Shown here one piece after another: positions 37,983 to 49,680 of a DNA stretch of 64,000 bases (positions are counted from its first letter, which is position 1; each line of letters begins with the position of its first letter). A program made the position numbers and the translations under genes. The notes beneath the pieces are model-generated. The model was not told the DNA's origin, did no database searches, and was given only the letters and a program-made list of their open reading frames with translations. This stretch comes from Linum tenue (Eukaryota > Streptophyta > Magnoliopsida > Malpighiales > Linaceae): positions 69,069,676 through 69,133,675 of the forward strand of contig CAMGYJ010000006.1 of NCBI GenBank assembly GCA_946122785.1. The letters run 5' to 3'.

Positions 37983-38266
37983 CGGTAGGGTCTCAAGTCA
38001 ACAAGACAAACTTAATACCGATATGACAAGTTGGTGCCATGACGAGTTTAGACTAAATATGGAGTCTTAGTGGGTAAAGGGACTATGTTATCCTCCCGTT
38101 AGGATGAGTAACAAAGCTTAGCTAACCATTAATATCTTATTAAATCTCATCAAGTAAATTTTCTACTCAGTTTTACTAAAACGTAACAATAGCTACATTA
38201 TGATAAACAAATTAAAAAAAACACACACAAACCTAAATAATTATATTTTTAATAAATAAAATATTA
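37983..38266. repeat. Direct repeat A, copy 2
   Basis: Second copy of 36988-37273. Differences are scattered substitutions (e.g. GTCGACAAG against GTCAACAAG). Confidence 0.88.
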
Positions 38267-39340
38267 TCATAATGGAAAAAGATAAAACAACCGGTTGACA
38301 ACTAATTGAATTTAAAAAATAAACGATATGACTTTATATTTTTGGGTATCATACACTCTCTTCTTCCTAAGCTTTATGTTTATCCTATAAAACAAGTATA
38401 TAGCAAAATGTCTGAAGATAAACTTGATCAAGCAATAATAGTTATTTCTTAAAAACTTCTTATTAATTCCATTTAAGCGAAAACATATATTTATATTTTA
38501 CCTTAAATCTGTCAAATGAAGAGGAACCAGACGTGCGATAATGTATTATGTGTCATAATCTCACATTAATAATATTTATTCTAGATCATATTGATTGAAC
38601 AAGCTATCTATTGAGGTCCTAAGTCGTACTCTAAAAAAAATCTCAGACTTAGAGTCATTGTAGAGGATTATAAATCAAAATTTTCAAAATAACTTAAGTA
38701 TGATTGTTGACGATCTTTGACTTCATACTCTAGGTTGATACATGAGATACCTTGAAAAATGACATGTGTAAAGGTTAGAGAAATTTTCATTGAGGATGTA
38801 TGATAAACATCACATTTCATCAACCATTGACCTAGGCATTGATCAAATAAGGGATGGAAATTTTCGTTTAATAGTTGGATATCTTGGTTGACAAATCAAG
38901 GATTGGTGCAATAAATAAATATCAGTGTGCTAGTTGAGATATCTAAATAAAAAGCATTTATAGTTACAAGAGTCGAAACCGAGGTATAGGGTTAAAAGTG
39001 AAATTTTTTATTAAAAATGAGTTCAGTAAGACAATGGTAAGAATTCTTTTGGTTATGTTGTTGTGTGTCTGTGACTTCATACAAATATTTTGGAATAACA
39101 AAAAGATTTATGTTATCAAAGTTTCAAAATCGAAATATTTTAGTTTCTAATAGACTAACAATAAGCAATATAATTTGTATTTACCTTTAGTTATCCTAGC
39201 CACAAAATTTCGTTTTTGTATTACTATCAACTAGCCAAGTTCAAATGTATTAATTAGGGTGAAAAATTTATATAAAATTTTTATATATATACTTAGATAT
39301 TAACAATAAATGTGTCTACACTACATCCAAAAATTCAAAT
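38267..39340. other. AT-rich spacer
   Basis: No gene supported; very AT-rich with many short stops in all frames. Confidence 0.5.
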
Positions 39341-40498
39341 GCATGTGAAATGTCACAATGTTTGTATGAATTCAAAGAAAAAACAATGTTTGTATGAATT
39401 TTTATTTTTATAAAAAGTTCAAAATTTATAAATTAATTTTTCAAGCGTGACATTGTTTAAAATGCACCTAAATCTGTGTGTTTTGTACATACTTTATGAA
39501 TTATTAATATAAGTAGTTTAATTTTTGTTCCAAAACAAACACAAAAGACAAATAATTTTTTCAAAAAGTTCCAAAATTATACACTAAAGGACCATGTTAA
39601 GACGAGAACCTTTAATTGTGTATGTGAGTATCTTGAATTGAGATTTTTAAACTAACATCTACGTAACAACCATGGATTGAGGGTTAATACAAACTTCAAG
39701 AATTAGCAATTGATGTATATTGTGTGCATTCTGTGAGTCCTTTTCTTTTCAAAAATCTAATCAATGATGATGAAAGCCCTAAACCAATTTCCCTCGACTG
39801 ATGACGATTTTTCATAACCTCACAACCCACAACAACCACATTTTCACCAGAACCATCACCACATGGGCACATACAAACCTTGATCACCAGCATACGCCTT
39901 CCTCCCCTTCAAACACATAAACCACCAATTAAACCAACACATGACCTTCACCACTCAAACCACCTCCAAAAACTCATCTTGTCCTTAGAAGATCAAACCA
40001 TTCATCCGAGCCACCATCACACCCTACCAAAAATATTACAGCTGTTATTTGAAATGGGTTACGATGCCAACTTTTAAAAGGGTTTCGCAGTGACAATTTA
40101 CTTCTTCATCCTTCATTCTCTTATTTTGAATTTACAATCATTATTGCTCTGTGATAGTTTTGGAACAAAAATAACACCCACATATGAATTTGCATATCTC
40201 TCTCCCTAAACCCTAAAGAATCATATTGCTTTCTCTTTCTATTGGTGCATCACTCAAATCTCAACCCTTTAAGTTTCCCACCCGCCGCTGGATGTTGGTC
40301 ACTATTGTTGCCTGTCAGTATCTCTAATCGTCATCGTCACATTAAAACTGGTTCAGTAGCCAGTCAATGCAAGGACGATGATCCTTAACAACTGCATCAT
40401 CCATTGAACCAACTGCTCTGACTTTCATTGGCGAAGTAAAGCCGGTGTGACCGAGTTCCCTTATTCTTATGCTTCTTCCACAACCCCTATGTCGTCTT

Positions 40499-41631
40499 CA
40501 ATGCAGTCAGAAGTGCGATTCTACCTAGAAGCGGAAAAGGGGTAAAATCATAAAGCGTAGAAACAAAGTGTAAAAAGGTAAGTTTTTTATGCATCATGTA
40601 AAATAGTTAAAAATATGTTAAGACATGTGCTATCTAAAATGTGAGTGTATAGATTTTCGATAAGTAAATAAATACATGCAATTTAGGTTAATGTAAAATG
40701 TGAGTGTATCATTCGAAAATCAAATAGTACAGTAGCATCCAAGGCTTCTGAGAAATTTAATCTTAGAGCCCAAAACAACAATGAGATAATTCATATAAGG
40801 AACGATGGACAATGAGTTTTGGAGTCGAAATCAAATACAAGTATAGAGAACCCAATCATCTTTGTTCAGCCCGCCCAGCAAACAATTGGAAACTTAGGGT
40901 TTAAGAAGCTTTGTCGATGTTACGATTCGACTTGGTGCATATAACGACCCAACATCCCTTCACCATCGCGGCTTCAAAAATGCCCTCGCCAATCGATCTC
41001 ATCCTTTGTCGGACCCCATGAGTCATTGCAAGAGACTTCTTTGATCTGTTCCTTTTGGTCAAGCGTAACCTTCCCTATTCTCACCACCAGTCTGTCGCCC
41101 CGATTTCTTGATTCATCGTCGGAGTTCATGGAGAAATTCCTCGTAGATGTAGAGACGGTGGAGAGCAAGAGACAAGCGGAGACACCTCCACGGGGAGAGA
41201 ATTGAACAGTTTTGAACTGGGGACGGTGGAGTGGTGCAGAGAGCCGGTGACGGTAGAGTGGTGGAGAGCACTGGGGAGTGGTGATGGTAGAGGCACCGCA
41301 TAGGGATTTGGAGTTGCGGTTGTTTCCATTTCGTATTAGGGATTCAGATACTCGAGCGCCTTTCAAAATTTATGTCCATTTATTTTTTAATATATAAATT
41401 TTATAACAGTAGACGACGTCACTTTGGTGCAAATGTTACTTTTCTGGATAGTGCATGGAATCGCATAGAAACGCTATAAAAACAAGTTTTTGTATGATTT
41501 TACCGTTTTTACATAAGATTTTAACGATTTTGTGAGCAAAACGATTTTAGGTGGAATCTGAATCGTTTTAGTGACCTAGATACGTAAAAACGTAAGTTTT
41601 TACGATTTAAAGCGCGATTTTGGCTGCACTG
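40499..41631. mobile_element. hAT-like non-autonomous element, 1133 bp
   Basis: Flanked by the 8-bp direct repeat GTCGTCTT (40491-40498 and 41632-41639). Copy 2 of the tandem block has a single GTCGTCTT at the same place (about 45791), i.e. the empty site. Ends are imperfect inverted repeats: CAATGCAGTCAGAAGTGCG and the complement of the right end, CAGTGCAGCCAAAATCGCG. No transposase. A minus-strand frame at 41366-40974 encodes 130 residues, possibly a captured gene fragment. Confidence 0.85.
40974..41366 (-). other. Possible captured gene fragment inside hAT-like element
   Basis: 130-residue open frame with a Ser/Pro/Arg-rich N-terminal half (STITTPQCSPPLYRHR) and a charged C-terminal half ending CNDSWGPTKDEIDW. 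The NDSWGPT phrase recalls the ENTH-domain motif but is too short to rely on. No introns or promoter recognised. It may be chance. Confidence 0.25.
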
Positions 41632-42086
41632 GTCGTCTTACTTCATCTCCAATCCAATTAGTCCTCGTACTTGCAATTCAGCTACATTCGCCATCATAGA
41701 TTATGCATTGGGCGATAGAGAGGGATGAGGTGGTCGTACCGCTTATAAGACCACGATATACACCACCATGGAGATCCGCCCTAAAAGCTTTCTCCGAGAA
41801 GCCTCAGCTTTAAGCTCTTCCCCCAATGCCTATAGCTACTGGGTATGTGTTGAGTGACAAGATTCATTTAATCGGATGCTCCTCAGCCTCTTTCGTCGCT
41901 TTCCCAAACTCATATTTGGCGAGTGCTCTCCCTTTGTGCAACTCCCTCCCTCTGTCTTTCTCCTGAACGAATATGTTTTTCAAAGTTTGTGAGTTTGTGA
42001 GCTCCAATGGTTGGTATATCTTCTTGGTGACTTTCAGGTACCTCATCCACAACCCACTATTTTAATTTGTACGGTGACAATCAAAA

Positions 42087-42316
42087 TGAAATATACATTG
42101 ATGAAAATCCTACAATCTATGAGTGAAGAAGCACATTGAGCTCGACTGCCACCTTATGGGTAAGAAATTGTATGCCAAATCATCAAGCTTATTTATGTTG
42201 TCTTCTCATAAGCTAGTTGACATCTTCACCAAAGCCGTATCCATTGTTCCATTTTGTTATCTCTTCTTCAAGCTTTGTTTGCATAATATATGCCCACCAG
42301 CTTGCGCGGGGTGACA
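42087..42316 (+). pseudogene. Copia RNase H C-terminal fragment, copy 1
   Basis: Reads IYIDENPTIYE, a stop, then KKHIELDCHL and, after a short gap, SSHKLVDIFTKA. These match the end of Ty1/Copia RNase H (pattern KHIEIDCHF...QLADIFTK). Interrupted and truncated. The hAT MITE lies 50 bp downstream. Confidence 0.75.
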
Positions 42317-42367
42317 GGGCAGGGAGAATGAAACTTAAGGTTTCACCGTCAACTGTTGGGATTGAAA

Positions 42368-43038
42368 TAGGGCTGCAAATGAGTCGAGCTGTTCGCGAGC
42401 GGCTCGACATTCGACTCGAGAAAAGCTCGTTTGAAACTCGGCTCGTTAATAAACGAGCCGAACGTGAGCTAAGTTTTGTTCAGCTCGTGAAGCTCGCGAA
42501 CTAGCTCGACTCGGTGGCTTGTTGAACTAAACTCGTGAGCTGGCTCGTTTAGAGCTCATTATATGTCTCAACATGTGGCTAGAGAGCCAACTCGGTTACC
42601 GAATTATGGACGAATCAATCTATATCTTATGATTTATTCATATGGTTGTTAAATTATATATCTCACCATATAAGTTTAACACGTTGAGTATGTGAGCAAA
42701 TATATCTTATTTTCTACTTTAAAAAGAAATTATGTATCATAGATTGCTTTGATACTATGAAATAACATGATTTGGAGTAGTTAAAATTTATTAACTAAGT
42801 GATATATGATACCAACAAAGTATAATATGAGATTAGCTAACAAAATAAATCATATGTATCATGATATAGTAAATGAAGTACCAAATAAAAGTCAAGATAT
42901 TAAGTAAACAAGCTAGCTCGAGCTCGACTCGACTCGGTTTGTCAATAAACGAGCCGAGCTCGAACTCGACTCGTTTATTAACGAGCCGAGCTCAAGTTGG
43001 GGTAAAACTCGACTCGACTCGGCTCATTTGCAGCCCTA
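42368..43038. mobile_element. hAT-type MITE, 671 bp
   Basis: Inverted ends TAGGGCTGCAAATGAG and CTCATTTGCAGCCCTA, with target duplication GATTGAAA (42360-42367) / TATTGAAA (43039-43046), 7 of 8 bases. 8-bp duplications and a TAGGG start are hAT features. Inside each end are repeated GAGCTCG/CGAGCTC motifs (about 42380-42550 and 42905-43025), so the ends are long imperfect inverted repeats. Copy 2 of the block lacks it. Confidence 0.85.
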
Positions 43039-44432
43039 TATTGAAACTATGTTGAATGTGGAAGAAGACTATGAAGACTTCAGTTAACAAGACGCAGTGT
43101 TTTCCTTCATTGCATCAATGAGAAGTAGTCGGCCGGGCCTTGGCATTTCCCAATTCACATCAAGCAAAGCTTTTGTTAGTTGAAGTGAGTACAAAGCTTG
43201 GAGCATGTGAGAATTTTATTGGGTGATTTTGTAACATATTTTGAAACTGCATTTTTCTTTTAGATTTGACTTACTCTATACACACTTCATCTTTTCTTCA
43301 AATTATTATACTTTAGCTTATATTTGTAATTCTATAATTTTCTTGTGATGGAGTAGACTTCTTGATATTGTTATTATGAAAACTCAAAAAGTAGAGTCTC
43401 ATTGTTTTACAATTGTAGGATCTTCAACATCCATGAATCTCATGTCATCTGCCTTATGTAAGTTCTTATTCCGAATGTGTTAAAAGAGGGTTTTATTTCT
43501 TTCAGTCTCGACCTATAATCTTTGTAGATATTTGGTTGCCGACGGATGACAGGTTGGTGCATTACTACAAAAATAATTGTACTTTGTAGCCTTATGTTAT
43601 CCATTATTTTGTAACCGTAAGTAATAGGTAGTAAGTATACAGTTGATCGATCATTCATCAAAAGTAAACCACCAATACTTTCTCCAAAGTCATGATAATT
43701 TGGAAATCATATAAGCATAAATAAAAAATATTAGAATAATAGCTATTGTTGAATTAACTTAGATCAAGTCAATTACCGGATACCCTTGTCTAGTAGGATA
43801 TGTCGAGAGATATTTGTTGAGCATTATAAACACCGAATGCATTTTACCATTTTAATAAACACGTCTGAACTTTTAATATAATTTTTATTAGTTAGATATT
43901 TTCAAATTTAATAATTATTTAATTTAATTCTAATATTTAATTTAATTTAATTTTTTATAAAGGACACCCCTACGTAGAATTCCTGGATCCGCCACTGCAT
44001 GTGAAATGTCACAATGTTTGTATGAATTTTTATTTACATAAAAAGATTTAAAATTTATAAATTAATTTTTCAAGCATTACATTGTTTAAAGTGCACCTAA
44101 ATCTGTGTGTTTTGTACACACACTTTATGAATTATCAATATAAGTAATTTAATTTTTTCCAAAACAAACACCAAAGATAATTAAATTTTTTCAAAAAGTT
44201 TGAAAATTATACACTAAAAGACCATGTTAAGACGAGAACCCTTAAGAGTGTATGTGAGTATCTTGAATTGAGATTAACCAACATCTAAAAAGTAACAACC
44301 ATGAGTTGAGGGTTAGTCCAAACTTCAAGAATTAGCAACTAATGTATATAGTGTGTATTCTATGAGTCATTTTCTTTTAAAAAATCTAATCAATGATAAT
44401 GAAATCCCTAAACCAATTTCAGACTTGTTCTT

Positions 44433-44675
44433 AGTGGCGGAGGGAAGTGGTGAAGAGTGGGGTCCTAGAACCCCACTTGGCAAATAATTGGACAACAAAA
44501 TCCATTAAATACATAGAGTTTAGTATGATTCTTCATGTTTAGGACCCCCATACTCTCATCGATGTTAGCTCACTTTAGGATCACAATCAACGTTCAATGT
44601 TCATTAGATACACATGCTTTAGTATTAGTAAATTTTTAAGGACCCCAATTTACTCAAAGTCTGGCTACGCCACTG
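44433..44675. mobile_element. Small MITE-like insertion in copy 2
   Basis: AGTGGCGGAGG at 44433 and the inverted GGCTACGCCACTG ending at 44675 form short terminal inverted repeats. The interior has GGGGTCCTAGAACCCC and AGGACCCC. The segment has no counterpart in copy 1. No clear target duplication. Confidence 0.55.
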
Positions 44676-45112
44676 CTTATTCCCCTCCCATTCCAACTTT
44701 CCCTCGACTAATGATGATTTTCCATAACCTCACAACCCACAACCACCACCTTTTCACCAGAACCATCACCACATGGGCACATACAAACCTTGATCACCAG
44801 CATACGCCTTCCTCCCCTTCAAACACATAAACCATCAGTTAAACCAACCCATCACCTTCACCACTCAAACCACTTCCAAAAACTCTTGTCCTTAGAAGAT
44901 CAAACCGTTCATCGGAGCCCCCATCTCACCCTACCAATAATAGTGCCGCTGTTATTTGAAATGGGTTACGGTGCCAACATTTTAAAGGGTTTCACATTGA
45001 CAATTTACTTCTTCATCCTTCATTCTCGCATTTTAAATTTACAATCATGATTGTCTGTGATAGTTTTGGAACAAAAATAATACCGACATATGAATTTGCA
45101 TATTTCTCTCCC

Positions 45113-45502
45113 TGATAGAACCCCACGTGTTGGGTTCTATCTAGGGATTCGAATCGAGGTGATCAACTAGGGGTTGATCGATTTGGGGAAGTGAGGTGAG
45201 AAGATGATTGGGAGTTTGAAAAGGAAGAGGGGAAAGAGAAGCAGCTGCGGCGGCAACCAGTAGAGGGGAGAAGGAATTCGGCAGATGAGAGGAGGAGAGA
45301 GAGAGATAGGCAAAGTAATTTAGGTTTAATCTTGCTTGCCCTCTTCTACGTAACATATTGTTTAAATACTAAACTCACAATTATCTTTAACTACCTCAAC
45401 TTATTAATCCCCAAATTATCCCACATTAACTAATCCAATCCCACATAATAAAACCCGACGAATAAATCCAAAAGTGCAAACCAAAATAACAAGTTTCTAT
45501 CA
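45113..45502. mobile_element. Solo LTR, 390 bp
   Basis: Begins TGATAGAACCCC and ends GTTTCTATCA (TG...CA, 8-bp inverted ends TGATAGAA/TTCTATCA), flanked by the 5-bp duplication CTCCC (45108-45112, 45503-45507). Copy 1 has the uninterrupted site CTCCCTAAACC at about 40202. Contains the palindrome TAGAACCCCACGTGTTGGG. Best explained as a solo LTR left by recombination. Confidence 0.8.
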
Positions 45503-46236
45503 CTCCCTAAACCTTAAAGAATCATATTGCTTTCTCTCTCTCCATCGATGCATCACTCAAATCTCAACCCTTTAAGTCTCTCGCCCGCAGTTGGATGCTG
45601 GTCACTATTGTTGCCTGTCAGTACCTCTAATCGCCATCGTCACATTAAAACCGGTTCAGTATCCGGCCAAGACAAGGACGATGATCCTTAACAACTGCAT
45701 CATCCATTGAACCAATTGCTTTCACTTTCATTGACGAAGTAAAGCCGGTACGACCAAGTTCCCTTATTCTTCTGCTTCTTCCACAACCCCTATGTCGTCT
45801 TACTTCATCTCCAATCCAATTAGTCCTCGTAGCTCCAATTCAGCTACTTTCGCCAGCATAGATTATGCATTGGGCGAACGAGAGGGATGAGGTGGTCGTA
45901 CCGCTTATGGGACCATGATATACACCACTAGGGGGATCCATCCCAAAAGCTTTCTCCGAGAAGCCTCAGCTTTAAGCTCTTCCCCTAATGCCTATAGCTA
46001 CTGGGTATGTGCTGAGTGGCAAGATTCATTTAATCGGATGCTCTTCAGCCTCTGCCGTCGCTCCCCAAACTCATATTTGGCGAGTGCTCTCTCTTTGTGC
46101 TACACCTTCCCTTTATCTTTCTCTTGAACAAATATGTTTTCCAAAGTTTGTGAGCTCCAATGGTTGTTATATTTTCTTGGTGACTTTCAGGTACTTCATC
46201 CACAACCCGCTATTTTGATTTGTACTGTGACAATCA

Positions 46237-46467
46237 AAGTGCAATCTACATTGATGAAAATTCTACTTTCTATGAGTGAAGAAGCACATTGAGCTCGACT
46301 GCCACCTTATGTGTCAGAAATTGTATGTCAAAATCATCAAGCTTATTTATGTGTCTTCTCATAAGCTAGTTGACCTCTTCACCAAAGCATTATCCATTGC
46401 TCTAGTTTGTTATCTCTTCTCCAAGCTTTGTGTGTATAATCTGTGCCCACCAGTTTGCGCGGGGTGA
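46237..46467 (+). pseudogene. Copia RNase H C-terminal fragment, copy 2
   Basis: Same fragment as at 42087: KKHIELDCHLMCQKLYVK, SSHKLVDLFTKA, ending NLCPPVCAG. Frame broken by a stop before KKHIEL. Confidence 0.75.
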
Positions 46468-47181
46468 CAGGGTAGGGAGAATGAACCCATGTTGAATGTG
46501 GAAGAAGATTATGAAGACTTCACTTAACAAGACGCAGTGTTTTCCTTCACTTCATCAATGAGAAGTAGTTTGTCAGGCCTTAGCATTTTCCCAATTCACA
46601 TCAAGCAAAACTTTTGTTAGTTGAAGTGAGTACAAAGTTTGTAGCATATTTTGAAACTGCATTTTTTCTTTTAGAATTGACTTACTCTATACACGCTTCA
46701 TCTTTTCATCAAATTATTATACTTTAGCTTATATTTGTAATTCTATAATTTTCTTGTGATGGAGTAGACTTCTTGATATTGTTATTATGAAAACTCAAAA
46801 AGTAGAGTCTCATTGTTTTACAATTGTAGGATCTTCAACATCCATGAATATCATGTCATCTTGCTTATGTATGTTCTTATTCCGAATGTGTTAAAAGAGG
46901 GTGCTATTCCTTTCAGTCTCGATCTATAATCTTTGTAGATATTTGGTTGCCAACGGATGACAGGTTGATGCATTACTACAAAATTAATTTTACTTTGTAG
47001 CCTTATGTTATCCATTATTTTGTAACGATAATTAATAGGTCGTAAGTATACAATTGATTGATCATTCATCAAAAGTAAACTATCAATACTTTCACCGAGT
47101 CATGATCATTTGAAAGTCACATAAGCATACATAAAATTGTTAGAATAATCGCTATTGTTGAATTAGCTTAGATCAAGTCAA

Positions 47182-47665
47182 ATGGGTTGTATATGTAGCA
47201 AGTTAGCAACCAAATAAAATGCTATACAATATCTTGAAATGGAGCGAATAATCCACATGACAAAGAAAAATAGACGATATTATTATTGTTATTATTGATT
47301 ATGTTTCCAACGCAGACAATTACCCAAAAACAAAGCAAGTGCCAACTGTTGAATACATTTTTGTTTTAAAATGAAGAGGGGAAAAAAACAAAATTAGAAA
47401 CCCGGATATTTTTAAAATAAAACCGAGCTAGGGAATTACGAGGGCGATACGTTCTAATAAAGTAAACCCTTCCCGTAAAGTTTGTGCAGGCACCGCCCAT
47501 TTCTTTTTAAAAATCTTTTGGGCGGTGGATCACAATTCACAGACCACAATAAAAAGAAGGAGGAGAAAAAAAAAGCAAAAGAAAATAAGCGAAGTCCACG
47601 TCAACACAAACAGAATTAAAACCAGACACAGAGATGCAGTAGTGTTAATAATAATCGCCGGCCGA
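47182..47665. other. Spacer and 3' flank of proline-rich gene
   Basis: No gene; includes the probable 3' UTR of the minus-strand gene. Confidence 0.45.
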
Positions 47666-48286
47666 TCACCGGAGTCTGAGCATTTGGCGGAGGCTATCCG
47701 CCGTCCCGTTGTCATTAACGGCGGCTTGAGCGGTGCAGCTGCTCATCGTCATCATCAGCCTTTTGGGCCTGAGGGAGAACCTCGGCAGCGGCAGGCTGCT
47801 GGGCGGCGGAGCCAGCATGCTGATCAGCAGCTCGTCCGCCGCCAGGGACAGAACGGGAATTTCCTTGACAGCTTCTGGAACCTTCGAGACATCCTTATTA
47901 TTATTATTGTACGGCGGGGGCTTCGGCTCGTCCGATCTTTTCGCCGGTTTTTTCGGCTTCCTGGAGCCGCGTCCGGGTTTCTTGGGCGCGGAGGCGCTCT
48001 TGTAGCTAGGGAGGGAGCCGTGGTGGTGGGGCCTGCCGATGGGAGCGGCGGCCGGGAGAGGCAGGAGAGGCGGCGGCGCCGCCAGATGAGCTGGCTCTTG
48101 TTGTTGGTGGTGGTAGTAAAAGTTGGAGAGCGCCGCCGAGGAGTTGGTCGGAAGGTAGGATGAGAAGAAAGGCGGCGGCGGAGCGAAACCGACCAGGCTG
48201 CCGTGGAGCATGTCGTTGGGGTTCATGGAAAAGCTCCGGCGAGGAGGAGCAGCAGAAGGATAATTGTTTTGGACTTGGTTCTTCAT
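47666..48286 (-). CDS. Proline-rich protein, SSLPLP motif
   Basis: Single-exon minus-strand gene of 206 residues; ATG at 48286, TGA at 47668-47666. N-terminal MKNQVQNNYP and RSFSMNPNDMLHGSLVGF, then Pro/His/Ala-rich low complexity (HHQQQEPAHLAAPPP), a basic patch KKPGRGSRKPKKPAKR, and the conserved-looking C-terminus VLSLAADELLISMLAPPPSSLPLP followed by FSLRPK and SLRQMLRL, split here only for length. I recall plant proteins of unknown function sharing this end. The SSLPLP element resembles the short Pro-rich motif of PNRC-type decapping/nuclear receptor coactivators, which is a guess. GC content is far above its surroundings, as usual for intronless genes. A TATA box lies at 48537-48546. The ATG was chosen as the first in frame; an upstream GTG extension would only add the translated C-run. 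Confidence 0.75.
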   Translation of the reverse strand: MKNQVQNNYPSAAPPRRSFSMNPNDMLHGSLVGFAPPPPFFSSYLPTNSSAALSNFYYHHQQQEPAHLAAPPPLLPLPAAAPIGRPHHHGSLPSYKSASAPKKPGRGSRKPKKPAKRSDEPKPPPYNNNNKDVSKVPEAVKEIPVLSLAADELLISMLAPPPSSLPLPRFSLRPKRLMMTMSSCTAQAAVNDNGTADSLRQMLRLR

Positions 48287-48308
48287 ATTAGGGCGATGAT
48301 CTTGTGGT

Positions 48309-48329
48309 GGGGGGGGGGGGGGGGGGGGA
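48309..48329. repeat. G21 homopolymer in 5' leader
   Basis: Twenty-one consecutive G on the plus strand, so a C21 run in the leader of the minus-strand gene, 23 nt before its start codon. Confidence 0.9.
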
Positions 48330-48536
48330 AAAGGTACCACGATGATGAAGAAGCCAGGATAGGAAAAAGTTTGAGGAGTTGGTTTAAGGGTGAAAAAGAA
48401 TTAGTGCTAAATATAGATGATAATGAGAACTGGGTTTGATCTCATCGATGGATAGAGGAAGGAAATGGAGGAAGAATGGGTGATGGGATCCCTTGGGAAT
48501 TTGGGAGATCTGGTAGCTGTGTGTTAGGGCGCCTCC

Positions 48537-48546
48537 TTTTATAAAC
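48537..48546 (-). promoter_or_regulatory. TATA box of proline-rich gene
   Basis: GTTTATAAAA on the minus strand, about 250 nt upstream of the ATG at 48286. Confidence 0.55.
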
Positions 48547-49680
48547 AGAACCGATCGAGAAAAGGCAGCAACTAGTTGCTATGTCTTTAAGTCATTTATT
48601 AATCTATGTACGTGTGACATATAAGATAGTACAAAGACTATGTGCGGGTTTAATTTCTTTATTCTGGTCGTAAAACGAACGGATTCATATGTCGATTCCA
48701 GTAACTTCAGTTTGTTTAAAATTGAAAAAGATTTGAAGTATACGGTATACTGCTATTTAATTCTTTCCTAGGATCATCAAGTCATGGAGTAGCTAAACAT
48801 ATAGTTTAGCAAGGGGCCAAATGGGATCAAATGCAATGTATGTCGGTAGAATTTTTTTTTCGTAAAGAGGGGGTTCATGGTTCAAATTGCGTAGATCTGA
48901 CCTTAAAAATCTACAATTTTTAATGCGTGTTCAATTTTTATCAAGTGGAATTCATGGATCCCGAAACCTCTAATCTAGCTCTGCCAATGCTTTAAGTACT
49001 AATCTTTTTTACTTCAAGTGAGATTCATCTACCATTAATTTTTTTATAAGATTAATATATGTTAAAATTCGAATATGAGACCTACAAGTTCAATACTAAT
49101 AGTATTACAACCAGCGACCAAGCACTTGTTCGCTCTACCATTCATATTTTATCAATGGTATCATCCATGATATAATAGAAACAAATCATGGATTTGTGAA
49201 TATTACAAGAATAATTAATTATTGTGTGTGTTGTCCTTATTGTTTTTCTATCAATGTATGTGGGTTTTCCTTTCGATACACCAATATATGTGGTTTAAAA
49301 TGGTCAGGTTGGTTGTTTTTTTGTTGAATGGTCCTCCTGTTTTATTTTTGTATTTTTATTAATGTCTTGAAATAGAAAGGTCGTAGCTAGTACGGCTAGT
49401 TTTAAGGGCGACCGCTGCGGTCGGCTATACCCATTTAGTCACTGTAGGCCGGCAACCGCCGCAGCATTCCTAACCATTGGATGAGATTTTTCTTTTGAGG
49501 GACCGGCCGTTCAGGAAACAGGGACCGTCGATGAGCCTTCTGGGTGATTTGTCTGGTAAGGACAGGAAAAATCCAAGCCATACACGTACGCCGTCAATGG
49601 CGTCAGGCCCCTAATTTCTCTTTCTACCTTACTCTAACTAAGGAATTATTATTTTTGTAATCTGCGTCTATAACAAAGTT
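48547..49680. other. AT-rich spacer
   Basis: No gene. A MITE-like phrase (AATCTAGCTCTGCCAATG) at about 48972 and small GC-rich inverted motifs at about 49420-49460 were seen but not resolved into elements. Confidence 0.4.

Larger units (their letters stand above)
39341..43771. repeat. Tandem duplication block, copy 1 (4.4 kb)
   Basis: Aligns in order with 43997-47181. Shared landmarks: GCATGTGAAATGTCACAATG, ACCATCACCACATGGGCAC, ACTATTGTTGCCTGTCAGTA, AGAAGCACATTGAGCTCGAC, GAAGACTTCA and AGATCAAGTCAA. The block includes a decayed Copia RNase H tail. This copy carries two private insertions (40499-41631 and 42368-43038) absent from copy 2. Origin is probably a decayed retroelement region duplicated in tandem. 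Confidence 0.88.
43997..47181. repeat. Tandem duplication block, copy 2 (3.2 kb)
   Basis: Second copy of 39341-43771. Private insertions: a MITE-like segment within about 44421-44697 and a 390-bp solo LTR at 45113-45502. Between the copies (43772-43996) is AT-rich sequence ending in CCTGGATCCGCCACTG, a MITE-like end. Confidence 0.88.

Noticed and set aside
36980..38266. LTR retrotransposon with repeat A as LTRs and a captured ROP fragment
   Set aside because: Repeat A lacks TG...CA ends, a primer site and a polypurine tract; tandem duplication explains the order of repeats better.
47525..48163. 212-residue Arg/Gly-rich plus-strand frame
   Set aside because: Antisense to the proline-rich minus-strand gene; its composition is explained by that gene's codons.
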